Shown: positions 8,990-18,064, counted from the first letter of the stretch. The stretch: DNA of 31,760 bases from JBJXFK01 sp046155505 (GCA_046155505.1 JBJXFK010000231.1:1-31760), one strand, 5' to 3'. Translations and numbers: made by a program. The notes: generated by a model not told the origin, from the letters alone.

Positions 8990-11170
8990 TTACGGGCAAA
9001 CCGATCCGTAATTCGCCAGCAGGCTCGACAGGTCAGTCAGATCGACCGCGCCGTCGCCGGTCACGTCGCCGGTCGCTCGGGTCTGGCCGGTCGGCAGGCC
9101 GAAATTCGAAAGCAGGGTCGCCAGATCGGTCAGATCGACATCGCCATCCTGATCAAGATCGCCATCGATGTCGCACGGCGGTACGAACTCGTACGCGCCG
9201 ATGTCCACGATCGGTGCGGTGCCGCTGCCGAGGTCAGCGGTCGCCGGGTCATCGACGCGGCGCGGGTTGAAGTCGAGATCGAGCGGCATCGGCTCAATCA
9301 CGTTGTTGTCGCTGTCCATGTCCGCCGCATCGCTCGCCAGCAGCGAGTTCGAGCCGCGATCGATGCAGGGCGAATTCGGCAGCAGACGCAGATTGTCGTC
9401 CTGGTTGCCGAGGAAATTGTCGGACCCGTTGGCGTCGATGAACTGCGCGACTGCGCCAAAGTTCCCGCTCCCCAGCAGGATGCCCGACCAGTCCTGCACG
9501 TTGCAGTAGTTCACGCTCATGAACGAATCGTTGTGCTTGTAAAGCTGCTCGCGGTCGCCGACGGTGTTCGCGTCGTCGTCGCTGTTGCCATAGACGATCG
9601 AGTTGCGGACGTACACGTTTGCACCCGCGAAGGCATCGACGCCGCCGCACTGGAATGCGCTGTTGCCGACGATGGTGCAGTTGGTGATGAACAGATACGT
9701 GTTGTCGCCGAAGCTGTGCAACGCGCCGCCGCGATCGTTATCGCCGACGTTGCCGACAAAAGTGCAGTTGGCGACCGAGAAGTTGCCGCTGTTGGTGTAC
9801 ACGCCGCCACCGCCCCAGTTGGCGCGGTTGCTCATGAAACGACAGTTCACCGCGTGGCCGTTGTTGCCCTCGGCGTTCGAGATCGCGCCGCCGTAGTTGA
9901 CCAGCGCTTCGTTCGCGAAGAAGTCGCAACCGACGATCTTCGGCGCGCCGCCGACCCGCGTATAGATCGCGCCGCCCGACTGCTCGGCGTCGTTGTTGAA
10001 GAAGTAACAGTCTTCGATCCGCGGGGTCGAGTTTTCAACCACCATAGCACCGCCGCGCCAGCCGTAGTTGCCAACCAACGTGCAATTGCGGATGGTGAGC
10101 TGCGAATCCTGGATGTAGATGCCGCCGCCGTGGCTGTCCCACGGATCGCCGCCCGAGACCGCCTCGGCATATCCACCGGTAATGGTGAAGCCGTCAATGA
10201 GACTGTCATAGCCGCAATCGAGGGCCATGATCACATGCTCGGCGTTGTCGGTCAGCGCGGCCGTACCGATCGAACCGCTCAGAAACGTCGGGTTTGCGGC
10301 GGCGTCGCGCTGCGCGAGCTGCGTTTCGTTCCCGTTGAAGCCGCCATACAGCGCCACGCCATCGACCATGCGAAAGGTGTTGCCGAGAATCGACACATTC
10401 GGCGTGTAGTACGTGCCCTCGGCGACCCAGATTTCTTCGATCGCGCCGCCCCAGTTGCCCACGTCGCCAAGCGCCTCGCCGGGGTTTTGGAACGCGGTGG
10501 CCCAGGTCAGACCGTCGCCGCCCGCCGGTGCGTTCGAGCGCACATAGAGCCGCGTCGGTGCGGGCACAATCTGAAACCCGCCGATCACGCCGCGCGATCC
10601 GCCGACGAGCGGGTTGTTCGAAATCGTCACCGCGACCGACTCGCCCGCGTCTACGTCGACGAGGTGCCGAACGTGCGATACAGGCGAGTAGAGATCATTC
10701 GTGCCATACGTCCCGCCGCAACTCTGGAAACCTCCGTTGATCGTCACGCGCGTGTGCTGCGTGCCGTCTGCCGGATCATCGCCGTAGGTGTAGAAGTAGT
10801 ACGTGCCGGCGGCAAGATTGTAGAACGTAAACGTGAACGTAGAGTCAGCGGCGGCGAGCTTGTACGTGTCTTCGAGCAGCTTGGCAAATTCGCCGGTCGC
10901 CGACGAGTTGCCGTCGTGGTAGATGAACTCGCCGAGTGCCTGCATCGTGACCGCAGTATTCGAACCGTTCAGCCCCTTGAGTTGAACGCTGATGCCGATG
11001 TTGTTGACGGAATTCCAGAATCCGGCCTGATCACCCGCACCGGCGAATGCATTGTTCGGCGCGCCGGTGCCGAGATAGCCCGCAGGCAGATTCATATCGA
11101 TGTTGAAGCCCTGACCCAATGCCGCCTGTACGAGGGCGAGCGAAGCGACCGTGATCGCGAACCGTTTCAT
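8990..11170 (-). CDS. Secreted right-handed beta-helix protein with dockerin-like module (copy 2)
   Basis: This is a 726-residue paralogue of the gene at 6527-8707, colinear along its length. ATG is preceded by GGAGAG at about five bases, and the signal peptide is residues 1-20 (ending ALGQ). The N-terminal domain opens FNIDMNLPAGYLGTGAP, and the beta-helix begins near residue 206 (RLYVRSNAPAGGDG), with repeats such as IRNCTLVGNYGW, IEDCYFFNND and ITNCTIVGNSAF. The final 61 residues, from CDIDGDLDQDG to SVCP, form the dockerin-like module and are nearly identical to copy 1, while the helix rungs diverge more. Presumed extracellular; substrate unknown. The 164 bases between it and the kinase gene show no clear element. 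Confidence 0.9.
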   Translation of the reverse strand: MKRFAITVASLALVQAALGQGFNIDMNLPAGYLGTGAPNNAFAGAGDQAGFWNSVNNIGISVQLKGLNGSNTAVTMQALGEFIYHDGNSSATGEFAKLLEDTYKLAAADSTFTFTFYNLAAGTYYFYTYGDDPADGTQHTRVTINGGFQSCGGTYGTNDLYSPVSHVRHLVDVDAGESVAVTISNNPLVGGSRGVIGGFQIVPAPTRLYVRSNAPAGGDGLTWATAFQNPGEALGDVGNWGGAIEEIWVAEGTYYTPNVSILGNTFRMVDGVALYGGFNGNETQLAQRDAAANPTFLSGSIGTAALTDNAEHVIMALDCGYDSLIDGFTITGGYAEAVSGGDPWDSHGGGIYIQDSQLTIRNCTLVGNYGWRGGAMVVENSTPRIEDCYFFNNDAEQSGGAIYTRVGGAPKIVGCDFFANEALVNYGGAISNAEGNNGHAVNCRFMSNRANWGGGGVYTNSGNFSVANCTFVGNVGDNDRGGALHSFGDNTYLFITNCTIVGNSAFQCGGVDAFAGANVYVRNSIVYGNSDDDANTVGDREQLYKHNDSFMSVNYCNVQDWSGILLGSGNFGAVAQFIDANGSDNFLGNQDDNLRLLPNSPCIDRGSNSLLASDAADMDSDNNVIEPMPLDLDFNPRRVDDPATADLGSGTAPIVDIGAYEFVPPCDIDGDLDQDGDVDLTDLATLLSNFGLPTGQTRATGDVTGDGAVDLTDLSSLLANYGSVCP

Positions 11171-11334
11171 GACGCTCTCCTGGAAATTCGAGTGATTGCG
11201 TGCCTGCGTTACTCACGGCGAGCGATCCAGCCAGGTGGATCCCTGACTCGCCTGCACTCAGGAGAACAAGAAAGCGGTTGCGAGGCCTTGGAAGTAATTC
11301 GCAAAATGACCGCAACCGCCGAAGTATCAGTCGG

Positions 11335-13740
11335 TTAGCGGCGTACTTTGGTAGGCGTGGGGCGGGCCAAAGTGGGCAGCGTTGAGCAGCAATCGCGCGT
11401 CGAATGCAGCGATTCTTCGAGAAGCCCGACGCGCTCGAGATGCGCATCACTGTTCCATTCGCGTGCAGCGAGTTCGGTCGACAACTGATCGAATCGCTCG
11501 GCATGAGTGGCGGCTAGATCGCGCCGCCCGTTGCGCGCCGCGAGATCCGTCGCCTGCACCAACAGTTCCAGGCGCGCGTCCGCGAAACGCCGATTGCTCG
11601 GCAGCGCACCGGCGAGAAACTCGGCGAGATTAGCCGCGGCGGCAATCGACTCGTAGGCCGCCGCACAGTCGCCTCGCCGTTGGGCAGCTTCGCCGCGCGC
11701 CGCGGCGGCGAACATGCAGAACTCCAGGCTAAGCGGGTCCGACGGAAACGCGGCACGCAGACGATCGGTTGATGCACACCAGCGACTTGCCGACTCGATT
11801 GCTAGGTCGAAACTCCCCTCAGCCGCGGCAATCCGAAAGCGCAACTGATCGCACATCGCCTCGCACCGCATCGCCGTTCGTTGTTGGTCGGCGACGATCC
11901 GCAGGCGCGTGACGATCTCGTCGGCGGCGGCGAGCTTTTCGCGAGCTTCTTGCAAGTCGCCGCTCTGCACGGCGAGGATCCCGAACCGGAGATGACTACC
12001 AGCGAGGTCTGACAGCGCGACCGGCGAATGCGGCCAGCGCGCTTCGGCATCGATAAACAGCCGGTGCGCGCGCTGATAAGCGGGCAGGATCGCCCGTGAG
12101 TCTTCGAGCCGCGCAGCCGAAAACTCACCGATCCGCCAAATTACATTTCCGTGCTCATGATAGAGATCCGCACGATCCGGATTGAGATGCCGCAACCGTG
12201 CGAAAAACAATTCGGCGCTGATGCAGCAACTCGTCGCGTTACGCAGGTCGCCGGTATCGGCGTACTCCTCGCCCAGCCGGGCCAGCACAAGGGCGTAGTC
12301 GTCGCGCAGCGACCGGTCTCCGGGGTCACGCTTGATCAGGTACTGGTACCGTTTCTCAAAGCAATGCAGTCGTTCGAGACGATCCTGACCGCGATCCTCA
12401 AACGTGTCCGCCGCGTCGGTTGCGCTTCGGACAAGCTGCCGCCACTCTTCGCGGAATTCGACGACGGTCGCGTGCAAGTCGAGCGCCGCGCGCTGCGCCC
12501 TGTCCTCGCTCTTTCGCGACTCGCCGAGTGCGAAATTCATCGCCACCAGACTGGCCGTGACGCCGATCGCGCCCGTGGCGATCACGCTGGTCAGCAGCCG
12601 GTTGCGGCGAACAAAGCGCTTGGTTAGATACCACGGGCTCGGGCGACGCGCCCGGATCGGGCGGTGTTCAAGAAACGCCTGCAAATCATCGCGGAGGGCA
12701 GGGACGGACTCGTATCGATCGGCGCGCTCGCGCGCGACGGCCTTGGCCAAAATCAGCGCGAGATCGCCATCCATTGTCGCGTCGATCTCACGCGGCTCGA
12801 TCGGATGCGAATCCGCGATACGCTTCATCGCGCGCAGCGGCGGCAAACCATCGAGATCATGCGGACGCCGCCCCAGCAGCAACTCGTATCCGATGACACC
12901 GAGCGCGTATATATCGCTGCGAATATCGACGGCCGACTCGACGTCGAACCGCTCGGGACTCATGTACGCGATCGTGCCGATGATCTGCGAAGTGTGCTCG
13001 GTCTGAGTCGCCTCGACTCCGCTGCCGGGAATCACGCGCCCGATTCCGAAGTCCAGAACCTTCACGCACGGCTCGGACGAAGAGGTATCGACCAAGATGT
13101 TCGCCGGCTTCAAGTCGCGATGGATGATTCCGACCTGATGCGCATGGGCAACCGCCACGCACGCATCGATCAGCAGTTTCACGCGCCCGCGACGGTCCAG
13201 TTGTTTCTCGCCGGCGAAGTTCAGCAACGTCGGCCCGTTGACGAGTTCCATCGCGAGATAGACGCTCGAACCGCCGTCCGACACGCACTCGCCCGTGGAG
13301 TATACCTGCGCAATTCCGCGGTGCGTGAGCTTGGCCAGCAGCTTGCCCTCGCGACAGAAACGCTGCACGATCCACGGCGTGCTGCGGTCGCTGCGAAGCA
13401 CTTTCAGAGCGATGTCGCGGTCCGGCTTGCGCTGCCGCGCGCGGTACACATGGGCCGTGCCGCCGGATCCCAGGATATCAATGATCTCGAACGGGCCGAT
13501 TTGCCTCGGAATCTCAACTCTAAGTTCCTCGATCGGCGCTACGCCGATGCTTAGCCCGAGACCGAGGCCGGTCGAGGCGTCAGCGTCGTCGCCGTCATAT
13601 CGCAGCAACGACAGTACCTCGTCGCGCAAGCGAACGTCGTCGCCGCACAGCGCAGCCAAATGCGCCTCACGCTCCGCCGGCGGCACGCGCCGAAGCTCGC
13701 GAAACGTCGCGGCGACAAGTTCCGGAAACGGCCGTTCCAT
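11335..13740 (-). CDS. Membrane-anchored serine/threonine protein kinase with helical repeat C-terminus
   Basis: The protein is 801 residues from ATG at 13740. An in-frame TTG at 13797 would add 19 residues of low-quality sequence. Residues about 81-360 form a Hanks-type kinase: glycine loop LGSGGTAHV (90-98), ATP-binding Lys113 (ALKVL), catalytic HRDLKPAN (207-214), DFG (230-232) and MSPERF in the activation segment. All key residues are present, so it should be active. A single membrane span at about 383-405 puts the kinase in the cytoplasm and a C-terminal part of about 390 residues, rich in TPR-like helical pairs, on the far side. The start is 82 bases after a sigma-factor gene read in the same direction, a pairing typical of planctomycetes; the kinase may control that sigma factor. 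Confidence 0.9.
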   Translation of the reverse strand: MERPFPELVAATFRELRRVPPAEREAHLAALCGDDVRLRDEVLSLLRYDGDDADASTGLGLGLSIGVAPIEELRVEIPRQIGPFEIIDILGSGGTAHVYRARQRKPDRDIALKVLRSDRSTPWIVQRFCREGKLLAKLTHRGIAQVYSTGECVSDGGSSVYLAMELVNGPTLLNFAGEKQLDRRGRVKLLIDACVAVAHAHQVGIIHRDLKPANILVDTSSSEPCVKVLDFGIGRVIPGSGVEATQTEHTSQIIGTIAYMSPERFDVESAVDIRSDIYALGVIGYELLLGRRPHDLDGLPPLRAMKRIADSHPIEPREIDATMDGDLALILAKAVARERADRYESVPALRDDLQAFLEHRPIRARRPSPWYLTKRFVRRNRLLTSVIATGAIGVTASLVAMNFALGESRKSEDRAQRAALDLHATVVEFREEWRQLVRSATDAADTFEDRGQDRLERLHCFEKRYQYLIKRDPGDRSLRDDYALVLARLGEEYADTGDLRNATSCCISAELFFARLRHLNPDRADLYHEHGNVIWRIGEFSAARLEDSRAILPAYQRAHRLFIDAEARWPHSPVALSDLAGSHLRFGILAVQSGDLQEAREKLAAADEIVTRLRIVADQQRTAMRCEAMCDQLRFRIAAAEGSFDLAIESASRWCASTDRLRAAFPSDPLSLEFCMFAAAARGEAAQRRGDCAAAYESIAAAANLAEFLAGALPSNRRFADARLELLVQATDLAARNGRRDLAATHAERFDQLSTELAAREWNSDAHLERVGLLEESLHSTRDCCSTLPTLARPTPTKVRR

Positions 13741-13822
13741 GTGATCGGTCTCACGGACGAATTGATCGAAACAACAGAGTTCGTATGATACTCGCAAGCT
13801 ATCGAACGGATCAAGCTACGAA

Positions 13823-14350
13823 CTAGAGTTCGGGATGCGTATCGATCAATTCTCGCCGCAACCAAGCCCGGGCCAGTACCCAGTCGTCGCGTGCTTGGGA
13901 TTCGGTGATGGCCAATTCGGTCGCGACTTCCGCCGTGGTGAGCCCGACCAGGTATCGCAACTCGACCACGCGCGCTTGTTGAGGGTAGCTCGCTTCGAGG
14001 CGGGATAGCGCTTTGAGAATCAATGAAACGTCCGCCGTCTCCTGCGCCAGCGAGAGCACCCGCGTGTCCAACTCGCGCCGCTGCATTCCACCGCCGCGCT
14101 TCGTTCGCTTCGCCGAGCGCGCGTAGTCGATCAGCACATGCTTCATCGCCCCGACCGCCGCAACGCGATATTGAGTCTGCTCGTGCGGATGCACATTTCG
14201 CGATCGATGTAATCGGACGATCGCCTCGTTGACGAGTGCAGTGGGCTGGAGAATATGTCCCGGACCCTCGCGACGCATCAGCACAGCGGCGATGTCGCGC
14301 AGTTCCTCGACCAAGTCGTGCCCAAACTCATCCGATACGAATTTTCCCAT
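13823..14350 (-). CDS. ECF-like RNA polymerase sigma factor (Sigma70_ECF / TIGR02999 type)
   Basis: The protein is 175 residues from ATG at 14350 (MGKFVSDEF), preceded by GGGAG at very short spacing; an in-frame start at 14434 would add 28 basic residues not expected in the family. The region-2 part contains LQPTALVNEA, a hallmark of this planctomycete-rich sigma subgroup, followed by HVLIDYARSAKRTKRG. Region 4 is the C-terminal helix-turn-helix VVELRYLVGLT-TAEVATEL-RDDWVLARAWLRREL. The gene is followed by the kinase gene on the same strand, so both are probably co-transcribed, and it is divergent from the radical SAM gene. No anti-sigma factor is visible, which fits control by the kinase (inference). 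The 252-base spacer to the radical SAM start shows no strong promoter. Confidence 0.88.
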   Translation of the reverse strand: MGKFVSDEFGHDLVEELRDIAAVLMRREGPGHILQPTALVNEAIVRLHRSRNVHPHEQTQYRVAAVGAMKHVLIDYARSAKRTKRGGGMQRRELDTRVLSLAQETADVSLILKALSRLEASYPQQARVVELRYLVGLTTAEVATELAITESQARDDWVLARAWLRRELIDTHPEL

Positions 14351-14602
14351 AACTCCCGCCGCCCGTGACCTCTTCCGAATCGCGCGCAGCGTAACGGTAC
14401 GCAGACCGCCAATCGACCGCCCGCTCGCCCGCAAGCCGGACTGAGATGGAAGTTACCCCAACGCACTCAAAATTGCTATGCAATTCACGGCGTGAACCGC
14501 TCGGTCGGCACTGAAACAGCCGGCGGCACTACCCGGCGCGAGACGCAAGCGACGCCTACCCATTGCTCACACGTCGGCCCCGCGCGATACACTCCCCCCA
14601 TC

Positions 14603-16003
14603 ATGGAACTCGAAGTCGTCAAAACCCCCGCGAAGACCGAGGCCGGCAGCTACTTCGTCGCCAATTATCCGCCGTTCTCGGCGTGGAAACCCGAGTACAT
14701 CCATGCTGCGCAAGCAATTCTTGACGCGTCGAGCGATGTCGCCGCCATTCGCCCTTCGTTGCTCCGTCGCTCCGTCGTTCCGTCGCATCCCCTCGACCCG
14801 TCAGCCCCTCGGCCCCTCGGCCCCTCCCCCCTCGGCCTCTACCTGCACATCCCGTTTTGCCGCAAACGCTGCAAGTTCTGCTACTTCCGCGTCTATACCG
14901 ACAAGAACGCGTCCGAGGTCGACACTTACATGGATGCCCTCGCCCGCGAAATTGCGCTCTACAAAGACAAACCCCGCCTCGCCGGGCGGCAGTTCGAATT
15001 CGTCTATTTCGGCGGCGGCACGCCCAGCTTTCTGAGCAACGATCAGCTCAAACGGCTCATCGAGCGCATCAACCGGCATTGGCGCTGGGACGCGGCTCGC
15101 GAAGTCACGTTCGAATGCGAGCCCGGCACGCTCAAGCAGAGCAAGCTCGAAGCCATCAAATCGATCGGCGTCACGCGGCTCAGCCTGGGCATCGAGCATT
15201 GGGACGACGAGATTCTCGAACTCAACGGCCGCGCGCACCGCTCCAAAGAAATCGGCATCGCGTATGACTGGGCCCGCACGGTCGGGTTCAAACAGATCAA
15301 CGTGGACCTGATCGCCGGCATGGTTGGCGAGACCGAAGACAAGTGGAAACTCGCAGTCGAGCGGACGCTCGCATTGCAACCCGACAGCGTGACGATCTAC
15401 CAGATGGAGCTGCCGTTCAACACGGTGTTCACGAAGGAGATGCAGGCCGCGGGCGGGCAATCGCCGGTCGCCGACTGGGCGACGAAACGTCGCTGGGCCA
15501 GCTGGGCGTTCGAGCAGTTCGAGGGCGCTGGCTATGTCGTGTCGAGCGGCTACACGCTGGTCAAGCCCGGCCCGCACAGCAGCTTCGTCTATCGCGACGC
15601 GCTTTGGCATGGTGGCGACATGGTCGGCACCGGCGTTGCCTCATTCTCGCACGTCGGCGGCGTTCACTATCAGAATCTCGACAAGTGGGAAGACTATCTC
15701 ACGTCGATCAACGGTGGTCGCCTGCCGCTCAGCCGGGCGCTGCCGATCAGCGACCGGCAGCGACTCATTCGTGAGTGGGTGTTGCAGACGAAACTCGGTC
15801 GACTCGACTTCGCATATTTCCGCGAGAAATTCGGCGTCGAGCCGACGGTCGAATTCGCCGCCGCGATCAACGAACTGAAATCGAGCGGTGATGCGACGGT
15901 CGACGGCGATCGCCTCACGCTTAGTCGCGACGCGCTATTGCGCGTCGATACGCTGCTACCGGCGTTCTTCGAATCCGAATTCCGCGGCGTTCGATACACT
16001 TAG
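14603..16003 (+). CDS. Coproporphyrinogen III oxidase-family radical SAM protein (HemN/HemW-like)
   Basis: The protein is 466 residues from ATG at 14603 (MELEVVKTP); a GTG at 14492 would add 37 residues with no family character. The radical SAM cluster motif C-x3-C-x2-C is at Cys86, Cys90 and Cys93 (FCRKRCKFCYF). GGGTPS follows at 137-142, then ECEPGTL and GVTRLSLGIEHWDDEIL, all as in HemN/HemW proteins, and a HemN-like C-terminal domain (LIREWVLQTKLG). The protein should bind a 4Fe-4S cluster and S-adenosylmethionine. Whether it oxidises coproporphyrinogen, inserts heme or modifies another substrate cannot be decided here. Residues about 50-78 are a Pro/Ser/Arg-rich insertion encoded by simple repeats. 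The stop codon TAG is the first three bases of a palindromic repeat. Confidence 0.88.
   Translation: MELEVVKTPAKTEAGSYFVANYPPFSAWKPEYIHAAQAILDASSDVAAIRPSLLRRSVVPSHPLDPSAPRPLGPSPLGLYLHIPFCRKRCKFCYFRVYTDKNASEVDTYMDALAREIALYKDKPRLAGRQFEFVYFGGGTPSFLSNDQLKRLIERINRHWRWDAAREVTFECEPGTLKQSKLEAIKSIGVTRLSLGIEHWDDEILELNGRAHRSKEIGIAYDWARTVGFKQINVDLIAGMVGETEDKWKLAVERTLALQPDSVTIYQMELPFNTVFTKEMQAAGGQSPVADWATKRRWASWAFEQFEGAGYVVSSGYTLVKPGPHSSFVYRDALWHGGDMVGTGVASFSHVGGVHYQNLDKWEDYLTSINGGRLPLSRALPISDRQRLIREWVLQTKLGRLDFAYFREKFGVEPTVEFAAAINELKSSGDATVDGDRLTLSRDALLRVDTLLPAFFESEFRGVRYT
14751..14837. repeat. Simple-sequence repeat inside the radical SAM gene
   Basis: The stretch contains iterations of CTCCGTCG/TTCCGTCG (14761-14785) followed by three CCCCTCGG-like units (14805-14835). 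It is in frame and encodes a low-complexity Pro/Leu/Ser/Arg segment just before the first radical SAM beta strand (LYLHIPFC). Composition resembles the spacer repeats of this genome rather than coding DNA. Confidence 0.7.
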
Positions 16004-16090
16004 GGTGGGCACCGCCCACCATTTCGTTGCGCACATCAAAACCGGACCATTACGAAGAACGACACAATTGGTGGGCGATGCCCACCCTAC
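16001..16090. repeat. Inverted pair of GGTGGGC/GCCCACC palindromes between convergent genes
   Basis: Two copies of the same palindromic element face each other: GGTGGGC-acc-GCCCACC at 16004-16020 and GGTGGGC-gat-GCCCACC at 16070-16086, each flanked by TAGGG on one side and an AT-rich ATT on the other. They fill the 91-base gap between the stop of the radical SAM gene and the stop of the dockerin-tailed gene at 16095. Each could fold as a hairpin and work as a bidirectional terminator (inference). A third copy lies at 18065-18087. Confidence 0.85.
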
Positions 16091-16094
16091 GCGC

Positions 16095-17024
16095 TCAACA
16101 CGTCGTGCCGAAGTTCGCGAGCAGCGTCGCGAGGTCGGTCAGGTCGACGTCGCCGTCGCTGTCGAGATCGCCGTCCTCGCGGTCCGCTCCGCTCGCTCGG
16201 CCGAAATTCGAGAGCAGCGATGCCAGATCGGTGAGATCGACATCGTTGTCGCCATCCACGTCGCCGGGGCAAGCGGGCGGCGGTGCGATCAGGTCGTCGA
16301 CGAACTCGACCGCTTGATCGAGAAACGTCTCGCCGCTCGCGCCCATGCCGCCATTGATGACTTCGTAGATCAGCGGGGCGCCGGCCGACGCGGTGCTGAG
16401 CTGGACGGCGACCAGATAGATGCCAGGGGGAACCAGTGTGCCGGGGTCGGTGTCGGAGTCATCGAGCACCAGCGTCAGATGGCGGTGGATCAGGCCGTTG
16501 GTCGAGGTGCGGTCGATGACGAAGCCCGCCACGTCGGCCGCGGTGCCGGTGACGGTGCTGTTGAAAACCGCGACCGGGCTTTTGCGAAAGCTGAGGCGCT
16601 GGCCGTCGCTCGGCACGACGAATTGAACCTGTGAAGTCGCGGCGGGATCCCAGTACCAGAGATTCGAAGTCGTCGCCCCGATCGCGAACGCTTTGAAGTC
16701 GAAACGAATGTCGGCCAACCCCGGCATGGGGACATAGCCATCGGGCAGCGACTCGGGATTGGTGACGGCAAAGAAGCCTTCGTCGCCGCGCCAGTCGTCG
16801 CTACCGGGTGTCTCGGTGGATTCGCGGAAGACGCGCCCGCCGACGGCGATACCGCCGCTGATGCTGTCGATGTTTCCAGTGGCCAGCACCGTCGGCTGGC
16901 CTTCGACGACGCACATGAGCACGTCGTTTTCATCTTGAGCAAACGACGGGGCGGCGACGATCGCGCACGCCGCAACCATCGCAGTCCAAAGTTGCCGCAG
17001 AGTGAGTGAAGCCGGTGATTTCAT
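16095..17024 (-). CDS. Secreted passenger protein with dockerin-like module, paralogue of the PEP-CTERM neighbour
   Basis: The protein is 309 residues from ATG at 17024, with AAGGA about eight bases upstream; an in-frame start at 17090 lacks this. The signal peptide is residues 1 to about 28 (ending APSFAQ). The passenger domain contains IRFDFKAFAIG, SNLWYWDPAA and VPPGIYLVAVQL, which align with matching segments of the protein encoded at 17169-18005. The last 58 residues, from CPGDVDGDNDVDL to FGTTC, are two dockerin-like calcium-loop repeats; here the cysteine is the final residue. Function unknown; it is an exported protein whose retention presumably depends on the dockerin-like tail. The 144-base spacer upstream holds only its ribosome-binding site and no clear promoter. 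Confidence 0.85.
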   Translation of the reverse strand: MKSPASLTLRQLWTAMVAACAIVAAPSFAQDENDVLMCVVEGQPTVLATGNIDSISGGIAVGGRVFRESTETPGSDDWRGDEGFFAVTNPESLPDGYVPMPGLADIRFDFKAFAIGATTSNLWYWDPAATSQVQFVVPSDGQRLSFRKSPVAVFNSTVTGTAADVAGFVIDRTSTNGLIHRHLTLVLDDSDTDPGTLVPPGIYLVAVQLSTASAGAPLIYEVINGGMGASGETFLDQAVEFVDDLIAPPPACPGDVDGDNDVDLTDLASLLSNFGRASGADREDGDLDSDGDVDLTDLATLLANFGTTC

Positions 17025-17168
17025 GATTCTGTCCTTTTCTCGCAAAGGAACCAACACGCCGACGGTCGACTCGTTCGTCCCCTTCACCAACGAATGCGAC
17101 TCGCCGAGCGTGCTGGTTGATCAATTGGGTGCGCAGCACAATTCAGCGTCGAGCACAGAAGCCGATCG

Positions 17169-18005
17169 CTACGATCGACGACGCAGCAGCGCCGCCGCAC
17201 CGAGTACCAGCAGCGCCAGGCTCGTCGGCTCGGGGACAACTTTCGCCGCGCACTCGGCCGCCGGTTCGCCCGATTCGCCGAGGCCGGCGTTGAACAGCCA
17301 GAAAATCGGATCCGCGGCGGCGTCACCGGCGAATACATCCAGCGAAATCGCGTAAATACCCGCCGGAACCGGCGTCAGTTCGTCGAGATCGCCGTCGTCG
17401 AGAATCGCATCGAGGTCGAGGTGCATGAAGCCCGTCTCGTCGTCGGGCGTGTTGAGATCGTCGAACAGTGTCGTGTCGACTACGAAACCGGGGACGTTCT
17501 GATCAGCCCCATCAGCGCTTGCGCTAAACAGCCCCGCGTTGCGATCGAATGTGAGCGAAACGCCGGAGGCCGGGGCGAAGCTGACGTCGTCGCAGAAGTC
17601 ATTGTTGCCGTTGGCGTCCGCGCCGTTCCAGTACCAGAGGTTGGCGCGCACGGTTCCGCCGCCGACGTTGAACGTGCGGAAGTTGAATCTCACATCGACG
17701 CCGCCGGGTAGGTGAGTGAATCCGGTTCCGCTCAACTGCGACGCGGCCGCCGTTGCCGATGGGGCAGTGACACCGGCCTCGCCGACGTAGAGATCGGCAC
17801 CGGGTAGGTCTTCGAGATCGTTCTCGTAGACGCGAACCGACGGCAACTCGGCAACCGCGAAACCGTCGAAATCGAACGAGCCGGTTTCGATCCGCGACGG
17901 GTCGCCGATCACGGCGACAGGCATGACGTCAACATGGCCCTCTTCGGCGATTGCCGCCGCCGAAAAGACAGATCCAATCGAGAGAATGGTGATGAAACGA
18001 TTCAT
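17169..18005 (-). CDS. PEP-CTERM sorting domain protein
   Basis: The protein is 278 residues from ATG at 18005 (MNRFITILSIG), with GGAAGGGAA upstream; the longer frame to 18152 runs through a palindromic repeat and is not believable. The signal peptide covers about residues 1-20. The passenger domain has VRFNFRTFNVGG, ANLWYWNGAD and VPAGIYAISLDV, shared with the gene at 16095-17024. The C-terminus is a textbook PEP-CTERM signal: VPEP, then a hydrophobic stretch (SLALLVLGAAALL), then RRRS at the very end. Proteins with this signal are recognised by an exosortase, cleaved and passed to the cell surface; no exosortase is in this window. Its acidic passenger lacks the cysteine-bracketed dockerin module. 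Substrate or partner unknown. Confidence 0.88.
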   Translation of the reverse strand: MNRFITILSIGSVFSAAAIAEEGHVDVMPVAVIGDPSRIETGSFDFDGFAVAELPSVRVYENDLEDLPGADLYVGEAGVTAPSATAAASQLSGTGFTHLPGGVDVRFNFRTFNVGGGTVRANLWYWNGADANGNNDFCDDVSFAPASGVSLTFDRNAGLFSASADGADQNVPGFVVDTTLFDDLNTPDDETGFMHLDLDAILDDGDLDELTPVPAGIYAISLDVFAGDAAADPIFWLFNAGLGESGEPAAECAAKVVPEPTSLALLVLGAAALLRRRS

Positions 18006-18064
18006 GATGATTTCCCTTCCGTTGGTCAGCGAGCATTGCTCGCCGAGTGAAGTTTGTCTAAATG

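Noticed and set aside
8678..11338. An 886-codon plus-strand open frame opposite the second beta-helix gene
   Set aside because: The opposite strand has a ribosome-binding site, signal peptide, beta-helix and tag; the plus-strand product is low-complexity Arg/Val/Ala sequence produced by the repeats.
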